Assembly (NCBI GenBank): GCA_046734335.1
Contig: JBKPRA010000072.1
Location: 52,884-116,883, forward strand
DNA length: 64,000 nt
DNA from: DATBLE01 sp046734335
Lineage (GTDB): Bacteria; Actinomycetota; Thermoleophilia; Gaiellales; Gaiellaceae
Reading direction: 5' to 3'
Part shown: in pieces, positions 41,524-49,102 of the stretch
Numbering within the stretch: position 1 is the stretch's first letter
Layout of the letters: each line of letters opens with the position of its first letter
Made by a program: the position numbers and the translations under genes
The notes under the pieces: model-generated
The model's database searches: none
Told to the model about the DNA's origin: nothing
The model's input: the letters and a program-made list of their open reading frames with translations, nothing else

Positions 41524-42021
41524 ATGGACGTACTGGTACTCATCGACAAGCTCGACGACCTCGTGCACAACGCGAAGGCCGTGCCTCTCACCGACCAGGT
41601 CCGCATCGACCGCGAGGAGATCTACGACATCCTCGACCAGATGCGCGCGACCATCCCGGAGGAAATCAAGCAGGCGCGCTGGATCGTCAAAGAGCGGCAG
41701 GAGATGCTGGCCGAGGCGAAGCGGGAATGCGACCGGATCCTCGGCGAGGCGCGTGAACAGGCGGCGCGCGAGGCCTCCCAGACCGAGATCGTCAAGCTCG
41801 CCGAGCGTCAGGCGCAGGAGATCATCGACGAGGCTCGGCGGCAGGCCCGCGAGACGCGCCTCGAGATGGAGGACTGGGCCGACGGCATCCTGTCGACGCT
41901 CGAGGTCAACCTCGACAAGTTCCTGAGCGCCGTCAAGCGGGGACGCGAGCGGCTCCACGAGCGCTCGCAGGAGAACGTCGTCGCCGGGGTCGCGGCGAAC
42001 GACGGCGACGAAGCGTACTGA
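41524..42021 (+). CDS. SepIVA/Rv2927c-like DivIVA-domain coiled-coil protein
   Basis: 165 residues, nearly all helical with heptad-like charge patterning. The N-terminus MDVLVLIDKLDDLVHNAKAV PLTD, then VRIDREEIYDILDQMRATIP EEIKQARWIVKERQEMLAEA, lines up by eye with the mycobacterial SepIVA (Rv2927c) family, a septal/cell-elongation factor; the middle coil is much shorter than in Mycobacterium (about 245 residues). The C-terminus VNLDKFLSAVKRGRERLHE corresponds to the family's FLxxxxRGRxxL end. TAGACT (41510-41515) is 8 nt upstream of the ATG. The next conserved neighbour (DUF177) is separated by an accessory insertion. Confidence 0.72.
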   Translation: MDVLVLIDKLDDLVHNAKAVPLTDQVRIDREEIYDILDQMRATIPEEIKQARWIVKERQEMLAEAKRECDRILGEAREQAAREASQTEIVKLAERQAQEIIDEARRQARETRLEMEDWADGILSTLEVNLDKFLSAVKRGRERLHERSQENVVAGVAANDGDEAY

Positions 42022-42036
42022 GCCGTCGCCTGCGGA

Positions 42037-42627
42037 TCACCAGGCGGCGACCGCGATGGGCACCGTTCTCGGGCGCGACCGTGCGCCGGTCCCGAGGGTG
42101 ATCGTCCAGGTCGTGGTCGACCGGTTCGGCGTGCCCGCCAGGAACGTCTTGCCGTCGCAGCCGTAATCGACGCGCCGCCCGTGGTAGACGTGCGTCGCTC
42201 CCGTCAGGAAGGTGCACACCTTGCCGTTGGCGAGCTTCACAGCCCACGGGTAGCCCTGGCCCGGAAGCTCCTTGTTGGCCAAGCGTTTGGGCAACGCTTT
42301 CGAGAGTGCGAGCCTGACCACGCGCGTCCCGAACGGAGTGCTGTCCTCGGGGCAGAGAACCCAGGAGGGGACCGCTCGGTCCGAGAAGCACGGGTCGGCG
42401 ATCTCGTTCCCGATCTCGCAGCGCCAGGCGTCGCGGCGCGGGTCAGCGAGCGAGCCCGTGAAGCACTCGCCCTTCGCCGTCCGCACCACGGCGAGGCGGG
42501 GGGCGACGTCGCCGAGAAGATACGGACGGTAGACGGTCACCTTGGTGGGAGGCGCCGTCGAGGCGGCCCCCGACGAGGCCGCGACGATCAAACCGGCGAC
42601 TGCGGCGAGTGCGATGCCCAGGCGCAC
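42037..42627 (-). CDS. Secreted hypothetical protein with six cysteines
   Basis: 196 residues with a signal peptide (MRLGIALAAVAGLIVAASSG, cleavage likely near SGAAS). Six Cys in the mature part (GECF, RCEI, PCFS, LCPE, VCTF, GCDG) suggest up to three disulfides. Segments WAVKLANGKVCTFLTGATHV and VDYGCDGKTFLAGTPNRSTT TW recall extracytoplasmic beta-rich domains, but I do not recognise the family. It shares strand and adjacency with the LysR gene (9-nt gap), so it may be co-transcribed with it. Part of an accessory segment inside an otherwise conserved block. Confidence 0.65.
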   Translation of the reverse strand: MRLGIALAAVAGLIVAASSGAASTAPPTKVTVYRPYLLGDVAPRLAVVRTAKGECFTGSLADPRRDAWRCEIGNEIADPCFSDRAVPSWVLCPEDSTPFGTRVVRLALSKALPKRLANKELPGQGYPWAVKLANGKVCTFLTGATHVYHGRRVDYGCDGKTFLAGTPNRSTTTWTITLGTGARSRPRTVPIAVAAW

Positions 42628-42636
42628 GGGCTCGTG

Positions 42637-43575
42637 CTATGCCGCCTCGGCGGAGGCTCCGACGCTCATCGTCAGCTTCTGCGACAGCTCGACGAACGCC
42701 TGCGCGGCCCGGGTGCGGCGGCGGTCGCGGTGCCAGGCGATTCCGATCAGGCGCGGCGGCACGCGGTCTCCGAGATCGACGACGCGAACCGAGGGATCGG
42801 CCTCGTCGACGGTCAGCCGGGGGACGACCGCGATCCCGACACCTGCGGCGACCAGCCCCTGGACCGTGCCGTTGTCGTCCGAGCGGAAGGCGATGTTCGG
42901 CTCGCGGCCGGCGTGGCGGAGCCGGTCCTCGACCCGCTGGGTGGTCCGGCAGGTGCGGTTCGAGATCAGCGGATGGTCGAGCAGCTCGCGCAGGCTCGGC
43001 GACCGGTCGCGCGACGCCAGCTGCGAGCCCGCCGGGACGACGAGCACATACGGGTCGCGGAAGAGCTCGACCGCCTCGCAAGGTCCTGGTTCCAGCGGCA
43101 GGACGACGAAGCTGAGATCCAACTCGCCGCGCTCGACCAGTTCGAGCAGGTCGCGGTCGTCCGCCGACTCCTGGAGGGTCACGTCGACCTGCGGCCACTC
43201 GCCGCAGAACTCCCGCAGTAGCTCCGGTAGCACGCGGGCGCCGACGCTCTGGTAGGTGCCGATCCTCAACGGGCCGGCATCGCCGGCGTCGAGGGCGGCG
43301 AGATCCGCCTGCGCTGCCTGCAGGCGGGCCGCGATCGCATCGGCGTGGCGGAGCAGGAGCTCCCCCGCCTCGGTCAGCGACACGGGGCGTGGCCCTCCGG
43401 GGCGATCGATCAGGCGGCGGCCGACGATCCGCTCGAGCATTGCGATCTGCTGGCTGATCGCCGACTGCGTGTAGCCCAGCCGCCGCGCAGCCCGACCGAA
43501 GGTTCCCTCCTCCGCGATCGCCTTCAAGGCGATCAGGTGGCGCAGTTCGAGCCCGAGCCAAATATCAGGAGCCAT
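42637..43575 (-). CDS. LysR-family transcriptional regulator
   Basis: 312 residues. The N-terminal winged HTH (LRHLIALKAIAEEGTFGRAA RRLGYTQSAISQQIAMLE, about residues 11-48) is classical LysR, and the effector domain starts around residue 95 (PLRIGTYQSVGARVLPELLR). The ligand is unknown. It is divergent from the small membrane frame and EamA transporter gene across about 55-160 nt containing ATTAG-N10-CTAAT (43590-43609), the expected LysR-type dyad, so it probably controls the exporter. Confidence 0.9.
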   Translation of the reverse strand: MAPDIWLGLELRHLIALKAIAEEGTFGRAARRLGYTQSAISQQIAMLERIVGRRLIDRPGGPRPVSLTEAGELLLRHADAIAARLQAAQADLAALDAGDAGPLRIGTYQSVGARVLPELLREFCGEWPQVDVTLQESADDRDLLELVERGELDLSFVVLPLEPGPCEAVELFRDPYVLVVPAGSQLASRDRSPSLRELLDHPLISNRTCRTTQRVEDRLRHAGREPNIAFRSDDNGTVQGLVAAGVGIAVVPRLTVDEADPSVRVVDLGDRVPPRLIGIAWHRDRRRTRAAQAFVELSQKLTMSVGASAEAA

Positions 43576-43589
43576 AATAGAAACGACAG

Positions 43590-43609
43590 ATTAGACGATT
43601 GGCGCTAAT
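43590..43609. promoter_or_regulatory. LysR-type binding site
   Basis: ATTAG-ACGATTGGCG-CTAAT, perfect 5-bp arms with a 10-nt spacer, in the divergent region 15 nt upstream of the LysR start. It fits the T-N11-A dyad consensus for LysR regulators. The AT-rich CATAATAGAAACGA next to it may hold the promoter. Confidence 0.6.
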
Positions 43610-43629
43610 CATGAGCCGACAGGCACGCT

Positions 43630-43755
43630 GTGGTCGTGGAGATCGTGATCGTCCTCACGATACTGATCCTTGCCGGCGTGGTCTCGGCTCTGGGACCCGA
43701 CTCCCGCGACTACGACGTGAACGACCGGCGAGGGTGGTGGCCCGGCAGGAGGTAG
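43630..43755 (+). CDS. Small single-pass membrane protein candidate
   Basis: 41 residues from GTG: MVVEIVIVLTILILAGVVSA (membrane helix) followed by LGPDSRDYDVNDRRGWWPGRR, a charged tail. The frame differs from that of the EamA gene, whose start it overlaps by about 20 nt. The clean hydrophobic segment plus a basic/aromatic tail argues for a real protein, and the DMT gene could be coupled to its translation. There is no strong Shine-Dalgarno. Function unknown; an accessory subunit of the exporter is conceivable. Confidence 0.4.
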   Translation: MVVEIVIVLTILILAGVVSALGPDSRDYDVNDRRGWWPGRR

Positions 43756-44678
43756 GGGGCCGGGTCTGGCTGGCCCTGGCGGTCGTCTACGTCGTCTGGG
43801 GCTCCACCTACCTCGGCATCGACCTCGCCGTCCGGACGATTCCCCCGTTCTTGATGGCAGCCGTCCGCTTTCTGATCGCGGGCGGGCTCCTGTACGCATG
43901 GGCGATCCGGCGCGGCGACCGCGATGACCGGCCCACACCGAGACAGTGGCTGTCGGCGTTCCTGATCGCGGCGCCGATGCTCGCCGTCGGGAACGCGGCC
44001 GTCGGGTGGGCGGAGCAGACGCTCGACACCGGCACCGCCTCCCTGATCATCGCGTCGGTCCCGCTCTGGATGGCTCTCCTCGACCGCCTCTTCTACGGCC
44101 AGCGGCTCGCCCGCGTGGTCGTCGCCGGCCTGGTCGTCGGCTTCGGCGGGGTCGGCCTGCTGGTCGCGCCGGGTGGCTCCAACGGGTTCAGCCGTGCCGC
44201 GGTCGTGCTCGTCTTCAGTTCGCTCGCGTGGGCGATCGGCTCCCTGTACTCGCGGCAGGCGCCGCAGCCCAACCGACCCCTGGTCGCGGCGGCCATGCAG
44301 ATGCTCGCGGGCGGGCTGATCCTGACCGTCGTAGCCGCCGTCAGCGGCGAGCTGGGCGATGTGCACCCGAGCCAGATCTCGCTCGAGTCCTGGCTCGGGC
44401 TTGCCTATCTCGTCGCGGCCGGGTCGCTGCTCGCGTTCACGGCGTACATGTGGCTGCTGCGGAATGCGCCGACCACGCTGGTCGGCACCTACGCGTACGT
44501 GAATCCGTTCGTCGCAGTGCTGCTCGGGACACTCGTTCTCGACGAGCCGCTCGGCTGGCGCACGCTCGTCGGCGGCGGCATCGTGATCGTGGCGGTTGCG
44601 CTGATCGTTCGCGCACCCAGAGTGCAGGCCCAAGCGCTCGAAGCCCGCCCGGCCGCTGTGCCGGCACGGGGAAGCTGA
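43734..44678 (+). CDS. EamA/DMT-family drug/metabolite exporter (YedA-like)
   Basis: About 314 residues from GTG 43734 (or 43737). Ten hydrophobic helices in two EamA repeats; the first opens LALAVVYVVWGSTYLGIDLA VRTIPPFLMAAVRFLIAGG, the hallmark of YedA-type exporters, and the second contains YLVAAGSLLAFTAYMWLLRN and YAYVNPFVAVLLGTLVLDEP. It probably effluxes an amino acid or small metabolite. The frame upstream to 43599 has poor coding character, so a start near 43734 is preferred. An AGGAGG at 43747 lies inside the gene and is not useful for it. Regulated presumably by the divergent LysR protein. Confidence 0.85.
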   Translation: MVARQEVGGRVWLALAVVYVVWGSTYLGIDLAVRTIPPFLMAAVRFLIAGGLLYAWAIRRGDRDDRPTPRQWLSAFLIAAPMLAVGNAAVGWAEQTLDTGTASLIIASVPLWMALLDRLFYGQRLARVVVAGLVVGFGGVGLLVAPGGSNGFSRAAVVLVFSSLAWAIGSLYSRQAPQPNRPLVAAAMQMLAGGLILTVVAAVSGELGDVHPSQISLESWLGLAYLVAAGSLLAFTAYMWLLRNAPTTLVGTYAYVNPFVAVLLGTLVLDEPLGWRTLVGGGIVIVAVALIVRAPRVQAQALEARPAAVPARGS

Positions 44679-44682
44679 CCGG

Positions 44683-44710
44683 CCGCCGAAAACCTCCGGA
44701 CTCTCGGCGG
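44683..44710 (+). terminator. Hairpin after the EamA gene
   Basis: CCGCCGA...TCGGCGG, 7-bp perfect arms with a 14-nt loop, 4 nt after the exporter stop. GAGAAAAC follows rather than T-residues, so it is a U-less, actinobacterial-style terminator candidate separating the accessory exporter from the conserved DUF177-rpmF-plsX run. Confidence 0.45.
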
Positions 44711-44741
44711 GAGAAAACATGCTCCGAGCTACGCTGGCGCC

Positions 44742-45248
44742 ATGACGACGTTCGACCTTCGCAACGTCCGAGTACGCTCCGGGGAAGAGCACCGCGAGGC
44801 GATCGACGTGACGATCGCGCCGGTGGCGCTCGGCGGTGAGCGCTATGTCTCCGTCCCGGAGGCGGTCCCGGCCGAGCTCGCCGTCACGCGCGCCTCGACC
44901 GGCTGGGTCTTCGAGCTGCGCCTCTCCGTGCGCCTGCACGGGGCCTGCGTACGCTGCCTCGGCGACGCGGTCGTCGAGGAGACCCTGAGCCTGCGCGAGT
45001 ATCAGGCGACGAGCCCGGACTCGGACGAGCTGACGACCCCCTATCTCGTCGACGACCGCCTCGACCTGTCGGCGTGGGCCCGCGACTCGCTCGTCCTCGC
45101 CCTCCCGGACAAGATCCTGTGCCGCCCCGACTGCGCGGGTCTCTGCCCAGTGTGCGGCAAGAACCTCAACGAGGAACCGCATGGTCACGAGGAGGAGGAG
45201 GCCGACCCACGCTGGGCTGCGCTCGAGCGGCTGAGGAACGAGCTCTAG
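44742..45248 (+). CDS. DUF177 (YceD) family protein
   Basis: 168 residues. It starts TFDLRNVRVRSGEEHREAID, and the DUF177 core reads LHGACVRCLGDAVVEETLSL ... LDLSAWARDSLVLALPDKIL, with four further Cys in CRPDCAGLCPVCGKNLNEEP. YceD is linked to 23S rRNA synthesis/assembly and almost always precedes rpmF, as here. The ATG has TACGCT (44730-44735) 6 nt upstream. The Cys pattern suggests zinc binding (family knowledge). Confidence 0.92.
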   Translation: MTTFDLRNVRVRSGEEHREAIDVTIAPVALGGERYVSVPEAVPAELAVTRASTGWVFELRLSVRLHGACVRCLGDAVVEETLSLREYQATSPDSDELTTPYLVDDRLDLSAWARDSLVLALPDKILCRPDCAGLCPVCGKNLNEEPHGHEEEEADPRWAALERLRNEL

Positions 45249-45277
45249 GCAGGCCTGGCTATACTGCCGCGGCTTCC

Positions 45278-45463
45278 ATGGCAGTCCCCAAGAAGAAAAC
45301 GTCGAAGTCCCGCCGCGACAAGCGGCGTGCCCAGCACGGCATCGATGCGCCGCGCATCAACGTCTGCCCGACGTGCGGGCAGCCGAAGCGGCCGCATCGC
45401 GTGTGCCCGACTTGCAAGACGTACAAGGGCCGCGACGTCGAACCTCTCTCTACACACCTCTAG
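45278..45463 (+). CDS. rpmF: 50S ribosomal protein L32, zinc-binding type
   Basis: 61 residues. MAVPKKKTSKSRRDKRRAQH opens it, then CPTCGQPKRPHRVCPTC gives the zinc ribbon. The ATG at 45278 is chosen because MAVPKKK is invariant in L32; TATACT lies 12 nt upstream. plsX follows after 6 nt, the conserved rpmF-plsX pairing that couples ribosome and lipid synthesis. Confidence 0.96.
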   Translation: MAVPKKKTSKSRRDKRRAQHGIDAPRINVCPTCGQPKRPHRVCPTCKTYKGRDVEPLSTHL

Positions 45464-45469
45464 ACGCCC

Positions 45470-46447
45470 ATGACCGTCCGTGTGGCCGTCGACGCGATGG
45501 GCGGCGACCGAGGCCCGGACGAGGTCGTCGCCGGAGCGCTCGCCGCTGTGCAGGACGGGATCGTCCCGGTTGTCTTCGGCCCGGCCTCGCTGGACACGCA
45601 CGGGCTCGAGCACATCGTCGCCGAGCAGGTGGTGGCCATGGACGAGAAGCCCGCGGAAGCCGTGCGCTCGAAGCCGGACAGCTCGCTGGTCGCCTCGTGC
45701 CGCGCCATCGCCGACGGTACGGCCGACGCGGTCGTCTCTGCCGGGAACACGGGCGCGATGCTCGCGGCCGGTCTCCTGGAGATCCGGAGACTGCCGGGCG
45801 TCGCCCGCCCGGCGATCGCCGTGCCGATCCCGGCCCGCGACGGGCCGTCGGTCCTGCTCGATTGCGGCGCCAACGCCGACGCTCGCCCGGAGCACCTGCT
45901 CCAGTTCGGGCACATGGGATCGATCTTCGCGGAAGAGATCCTCGGCGTCGTCCGTCCCCAGGTGCGGCTCCTCTCGATCGGTGAGGAGGGAGAGAAGGGA
46001 AACCAGCTGACGCTGGACGCGCACGCCCTGCTGGCGGACAGCGAGCTCGACTTCCGGGGCAACACCGAGGGCCGCGACCTGCTGGCCAAGGCAGCCGACG
46101 TGGTGGTCACCGACGGGTTCACCGGGAACGTCGCGCTGAAGACGATGGAGGGCACGATTCGCACCGTGATCGAGGGGCTTCGCGCGGAGATCGCGTCGTC
46201 GACGCGGGGGAAGCTGGGGGGCCTGCTGATCCGCCCCGCCGCGCGCGGTCTCCGTCGGCGTCTCGACCCCGATACCTACGGCGGCGCCTATCTCCTCGGA
46301 CTGCGCGGCCTGGCCGTGATCGCCCACGGGAACTCGTCGGGCACGGCGATCGCGAACGCGATCCGTCTCGCCGCCCGCGGCGTCGAGCACGACGTCGCCG
46401 GGCGGCTCGCCGCGCGCCTGCCGCGCAAGGCGGAAACACCTGCTTGA
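45470..46447 (+). CDS. plsX: Phosphate acyltransferase PlsX
   Basis: 325 residues, converts acyl-ACP to acyl-phosphate for phospholipid synthesis. VRVAVDAMGGDRGPDEVVAG (residues 3-22) is the signature, followed by AVVSAGNTGAMLAAGLLEIR, LLDCGANADARPEHLLQFG and VVTDGFTGNVALKTMEGTI. Acyl-phosphates could also arise from the FakA/DegV system encoded 10 kb upstream, so the two sources of acyl-phosphate are both in this window. The ACP partner follows after 57 nt. Confidence 0.95.
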   Translation: MTVRVAVDAMGGDRGPDEVVAGALAAVQDGIVPVVFGPASLDTHGLEHIVAEQVVAMDEKPAEAVRSKPDSSLVASCRAIADGTADAVVSAGNTGAMLAAGLLEIRRLPGVARPAIAVPIPARDGPSVLLDCGANADARPEHLLQFGHMGSIFAEEILGVVRPQVRLLSIGEEGEKGNQLTLDAHALLADSELDFRGNTEGRDLLAKAADVVVTDGFTGNVALKTMEGTIRTVIEGLRAEIASSTRGKLGGLLIRPAARGLRRRLDPDTYGGAYLLGLRGLAVIAHGNSSGTAIANAIRLAARGVEHDVAGRLAARLPRKAETPA

Positions 46448-46504
46448 CGTGTGTATGATCGGCCGGCTTCAACAGCCGCATCGATCCCCGAACAGAGAGG
46501 TGAC

Positions 46505-46750
46505 ATGGCAGCGTCGAGAGAAGAAGTCTCCGAGCAGGTGAAGGCCGTTCTCGTCGAGCAGCTCGGCATCGACGAGGACCAGATCACTGACGAGGCTTCG
46601 TTCCAGGAAGACCTCGACGCCGACTCCCTCGACCTGGTCGAGCTGATCATGGAGCTCGAGGATCAGTTCGGGATCAAGATCTCGGACGAGGACGCCCAGA
46701 AGATCACGACCGTCGGGCAGGCTGTCGACTACGTCTTCTCGCACCAGTAG
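46505..46750 (+). CDS. acpP: Acyl carrier protein
   Basis: 81 residues. The phosphopantetheine Ser is in the DADSLDLVELIMELEDQFG motif (Ser about residue 40), with GIDEDQITDEASFQEDL before it. Acidic and helical. The start at 46505 follows a good Shine-Dalgarno (GAGAGGTGAC); upstream in-frame codons lie outside the fold. It carries growing acyl chains and donates to PlsX. The next gene, rnc, begins in another frame near or shortly after its stop. Confidence 0.95.
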   Translation: MAASREEVSEQVKAVLVEQLGIDEDQITDEASFQEDLDADSLDLVELIMELEDQFGIKISDEDAQKITTVGQAVDYVFSHQ

Positions 46751-46784
46751 GGCGGAGACCGACGCGGGCGACGGGCCCGCTGCC

Positions 46785-47438
46785 CTGCGCACCCTGATTG
46801 ACGCGCTTCCCGCCGCGAGGCTCGAGCACGCCTTCACCCATGCCTCCTGGGCAACTGATCGATCGGCCTCGTACGAACGGCTCGAGTTCCTTGGCGACAG
46901 CGTCCTCGAGCTGGCGGTCGCTCGGGCCCTGTACGAGCGGTATCCGGAGTTCTCGGAAGGCCGGCTGGCCAAGATCCGCTCGCATGTGGTCTCGCGGCAG
47001 AGTTGTGCAAAGGTTGCCAAGGCGCTCGACCTGGGGCCGATGCTCGCGAGCCGCGGAGACTCGCTGCCGCAGGAGGAGCTCGCCCGCCTCGTCGCTAACA
47101 GAAACGTGCTCGCCGCGCTGCTGGAGGCGGCGCTCGCCGCCGCCTTCCTCGAGTGGGGCTTCGAGCACGTCGAGCCCGCGATCGTCGCTGCGTTCTCGGA
47201 GCAGATCGATTACGCGGCGACCCAGCATGTCGACTACAAAACGGAGCTGCAGGAGACGCTTGCCCGCCGCCGCCGCCAGGTCGTCTACACGGTTCTCGAC
47301 GCCGAAGGCCCGGCGCACGACCGCCACTTCACATGTGCCGCGTTGATCGACGGCGTCGAAGCCGGAACCGGCTCGGGACGCACGAAGAAGGAGGCCGAGC
47401 AGGAGGCCGCGCGGGAGGCCCTTGCCTCCCTCGACTAG
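46785..47438 (+). CDS. rnc: Ribonuclease III (start codon uncertain, no ATG/GTG/TTG available)
   Basis: About 217 residues if the CTG at 46785 is used. The catalytic domain reads HAFTHASWATDRSASYERLE FLGDSVLELAVARALYERYP (RNase III signature NERLEFLGDSVL is YERLEFLGDSVL here), with LLEAALAAAFLEWG carrying the second acidic site, then a dsRNA-binding domain DYKTELQETLARRRRQVVYT ... GSGRTKKEAEQEAAREAL. In this frame no ATG, GTG or TTG occurs between the upstream stop at 46644 and GTG 46986, which lies inside the catalytic domain. CTG at 46722, 46785 or 46794 are the options; 46785 gives the best length. Confidence 0.82.
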   Translation: MRTLIDALPAARLEHAFTHASWATDRSASYERLEFLGDSVLELAVARALYERYPEFSEGRLAKIRSHVVSRQSCAKVAKALDLGPMLASRGDSLPQEELARLVANRNVLAALLEAALAAAFLEWGFEHVEPAIVAAFSEQIDYAATQHVDYKTELQETLARRRRQVVYTVLDAEGPAHDRHFTCAALIDGVEAGTGSGRTKKEAEQEAAREALASLD

Positions 47439-48094
47439 CTGCCGATCCCGACCAGGGCGGCGAGCTCGCGCGAGACGGCGCGCACGGCGTCGCCGGCCTC
47501 GACTAGCAGCGGTCCGCCGGCGGGTTCGGCCGCCAGCACCCGCACCGTCTCGCCGGGAAGCAGGCCGATGCTCGACAGGTAGCGGAGAAGCTCGCGGTCG
47601 CGGTCGGGCACACGCCGGATGGTCGCCCGCTCGCCGGGCTCGAGCTCGGCCAGCGTGTGGACCGGCGCATCGGCGACGGCCAGATCGGCGTCCGGAATGG
47701 GATCCCCATGCGGATCGTGCGTGGGAAATCCGAGGTCGCGGTCGATTCGGGCCTCGAGGCTCTCCGAGAGCGCATGCTCGAGCTGCTCCGCCTCCTCGTG
47801 CAGCTCGTCGATCGCCACTCCGAGCCGCTGCGAGAGGTACTGCTCGAGCAGGCGGTGGTGCCGGAGCACCTCGACAGCGGCGCGCCTGCCTGCCGCAGTC
47901 AGCTCGACGCCGCGATAGCGCTCGCGGCGAACGAGCCCCTCGGCGGCGAGCCTCTTCAGCATCGTCGTCGCGGCGGGCGCGGACACGCCCAGTCGTTCCG
48001 CCACCGCGGACGTCGACACCCGCGCGCGCTCCTCGTGCTCGAGGACGTAGATCGCCTTCAGGTAGTCCTCTCGCGACTTGCTTCTTTTTTTCAT
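47435..48094 (-). CDS. DtxR/IdeR-family metal-dependent repressor (second copy)
   Basis: 219 residues. wHTH: REDYLKAIYVLEHEERARVS TSAVAERLGVSAPAATTMLKRL (about residues 8-49). The metal/dimer domain has the fuller DtxR pattern EEAEQLEHALSESLEARIDR and DPHGDPIPD, and a C-terminal SH3 domain follows (LLPGETVRVLAAEPAGGPLL). It is more canonical than the copy at 21975. It is divergent from the oxidase-ZIP pair across 21 nt that contain two interleaved dyads, so it almost certainly regulates them and itself. The lysine-rich start (MKKRSKSRE) has no Shine-Dalgarno; TAAGAT lies 12 nt upstream on its strand. Confidence 0.9.
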   Translation of the reverse strand: MKKRSKSREDYLKAIYVLEHEERARVSTSAVAERLGVSAPAATTMLKRLAAEGLVRRERYRGVELTAAGRRAAVEVLRHHRLLEQYLSQRLGVAIDELHEEAEQLEHALSESLEARIDRDLGFPTHDPHGDPIPDADLAVADAPVHTLAELEPGERATIRRVPDRDRELLRYLSSIGLLPGETVRVLAAEPAGGPLLVEAGDAVRAVSRELAALVGIGS

Positions 48095-48098
48095 TGAT

Positions 48099-48123
48099 TA
48101 AGATAGATCTTAGCCTTGGCTAA
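48099..48123. promoter_or_regulatory. Interleaved operator dyads between dtxR2 and the oxidase gene
   Basis: TAAGAT-AG-ATCTTA (48099-48112) and TTAGCC-TT-GGCTAA (48110-48123) overlap by 3 bp. The first dyad contains TAAGAT on both strands, usable as a -10 for both divergent genes. The second covers the oxidase TTG start. Occupancy by the metal-bound DtxR protein would shut off both directions. Confidence 0.7.
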
Positions 48124-49102
48124 AAAACTCTCGCGCCGGTCGCTGCTCTGCGCGCTGCCGCCGTTCGTCGCGGCCGGTCCGTTCGCTCTGGTCGGGTCGC
48201 GCGCAGCGGCTGCGGTGCAGCAGCACCCGCACCACGAGCGCACGGCCGTCGGGCACGCGGCGATGGTGGGCATGGAGACGCCGGCGCCGGGCGGCCCGAG
48301 GGACCTCGAGTCGCTGCTGACGCCGCCGCCCGCGTTGCCTCACGCGCCGGGACGCGTCCGCGAGTACACGTTGACGGCGATCGACCGTCAGATCGAGGTC
48401 GCGCAGGGCGTCTTCTTCGAGGCCTGGACGTACAACGGGACCGTGCCCGGCCCCGTGATCCGGGCAACGGTGGACGACCTGCTGCGGGTGCGGTTCGTCA
48501 ACGGCGGCGCCCATCCGCACACGATCCACTTCCACGGCATCCATCCGGCGAACATGGACGGCGTCTTCGAGGTCGTCGAGCCCGGGGGCTCCTACACGTA
48601 CGAGTTCCCGGCCAAGCCGTACGGGATGCAGCTCTACCACTGCCACTCGACCCCGCTGAAGAAGCACATCCACAAGGGCCTGTACGGCGCCTTCATCATC
48701 GACCCGCCCGAGCCACGCCCGCCCGCGCAGGAGCTCGTCATGGTTATGAACGGTTACGACACCGACGGTGACGGCGAGAACAATTTTTACACGGTCAACG
48801 GGCTCGCCTTCTACTACGCGAAGTACCCAATCGCCGTCCGGCGCGGTCGGCTCGTCCGCATCTATCTCGCGAACCTGACCGAATTCGACCTGATCAACTC
48901 GTTCCACCTCCACGGCGAGTTCTTCCGCGTCTACCGCACCGGTTCGACCGACCAGTTCGAGTACACCGACACCGTGATGCTGTGCCAGGGCGAGCGCTGC
49001 ATCATCGAGATCGAGTTCCACAACCCCGGCCGGTTCATGTTCCACGCGCACCAGTCCGAGTTCACCGAGCTCGGCTGGATGGGCTTCTTCGAGGTCGGAT
49101 GA
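48116..49102 (+). CDS. Two-domain multicopper oxidase, Tat-exported
   Basis: 328 residues. A Tat signal (MAKKLSRRSLLCALPPFVAA) opens the protein from a TTG start. Two cupredoxin domains carry all copper motifs: HTIHFHGIHP and LYHCHSTPLKKHI (domain 1), NSFHLHGEFFRVY and FMFHAHQSEFTELGWMGFF (domain 2). The type 1 Cys is only in domain 1 (HCH), domain 2 having HAH, so it belongs to the type C two-domain class. Likely a metal (Mn/Fe/Cu) or phenol oxidase. The start codon lies inside the dyad operator, implying a leaderless mRNA. It is coupled to the ZIP transporter gene (ATGA). Confidence 0.88.
   Translation: MAKKLSRRSLLCALPPFVAAGPFALVGSRAAAAVQQHPHHERTAVGHAAMVGMETPAPGGPRDLESLLTPPPALPHAPGRVREYTLTAIDRQIEVAQGVFFEAWTYNGTVPGPVIRATVDDLLRVRFVNGGAHPHTIHFHGIHPANMDGVFEVVEPGGSYTYEFPAKPYGMQLYHCHSTPLKKHIHKGLYGAFIIDPPEPRPPAQELVMVMNGYDTDGDGENNFYTVNGLAFYYAKYPIAVRRGRLVRIYLANLTEFDLINSFHLHGEFFRVYRTGSTDQFEYTDTVMLCQGERCIIEIEFHNPGRFMFHAHQSEFTELGWMGFFEVG

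Noticed and set aside
42037..44678. Genomic island with mobility genes
   Set aside because: The accessory segment interrupts the SepIVA-like/DUF177 neighbourhood, but there is no transposase, integrase, direct repeat or base-composition shift visible.
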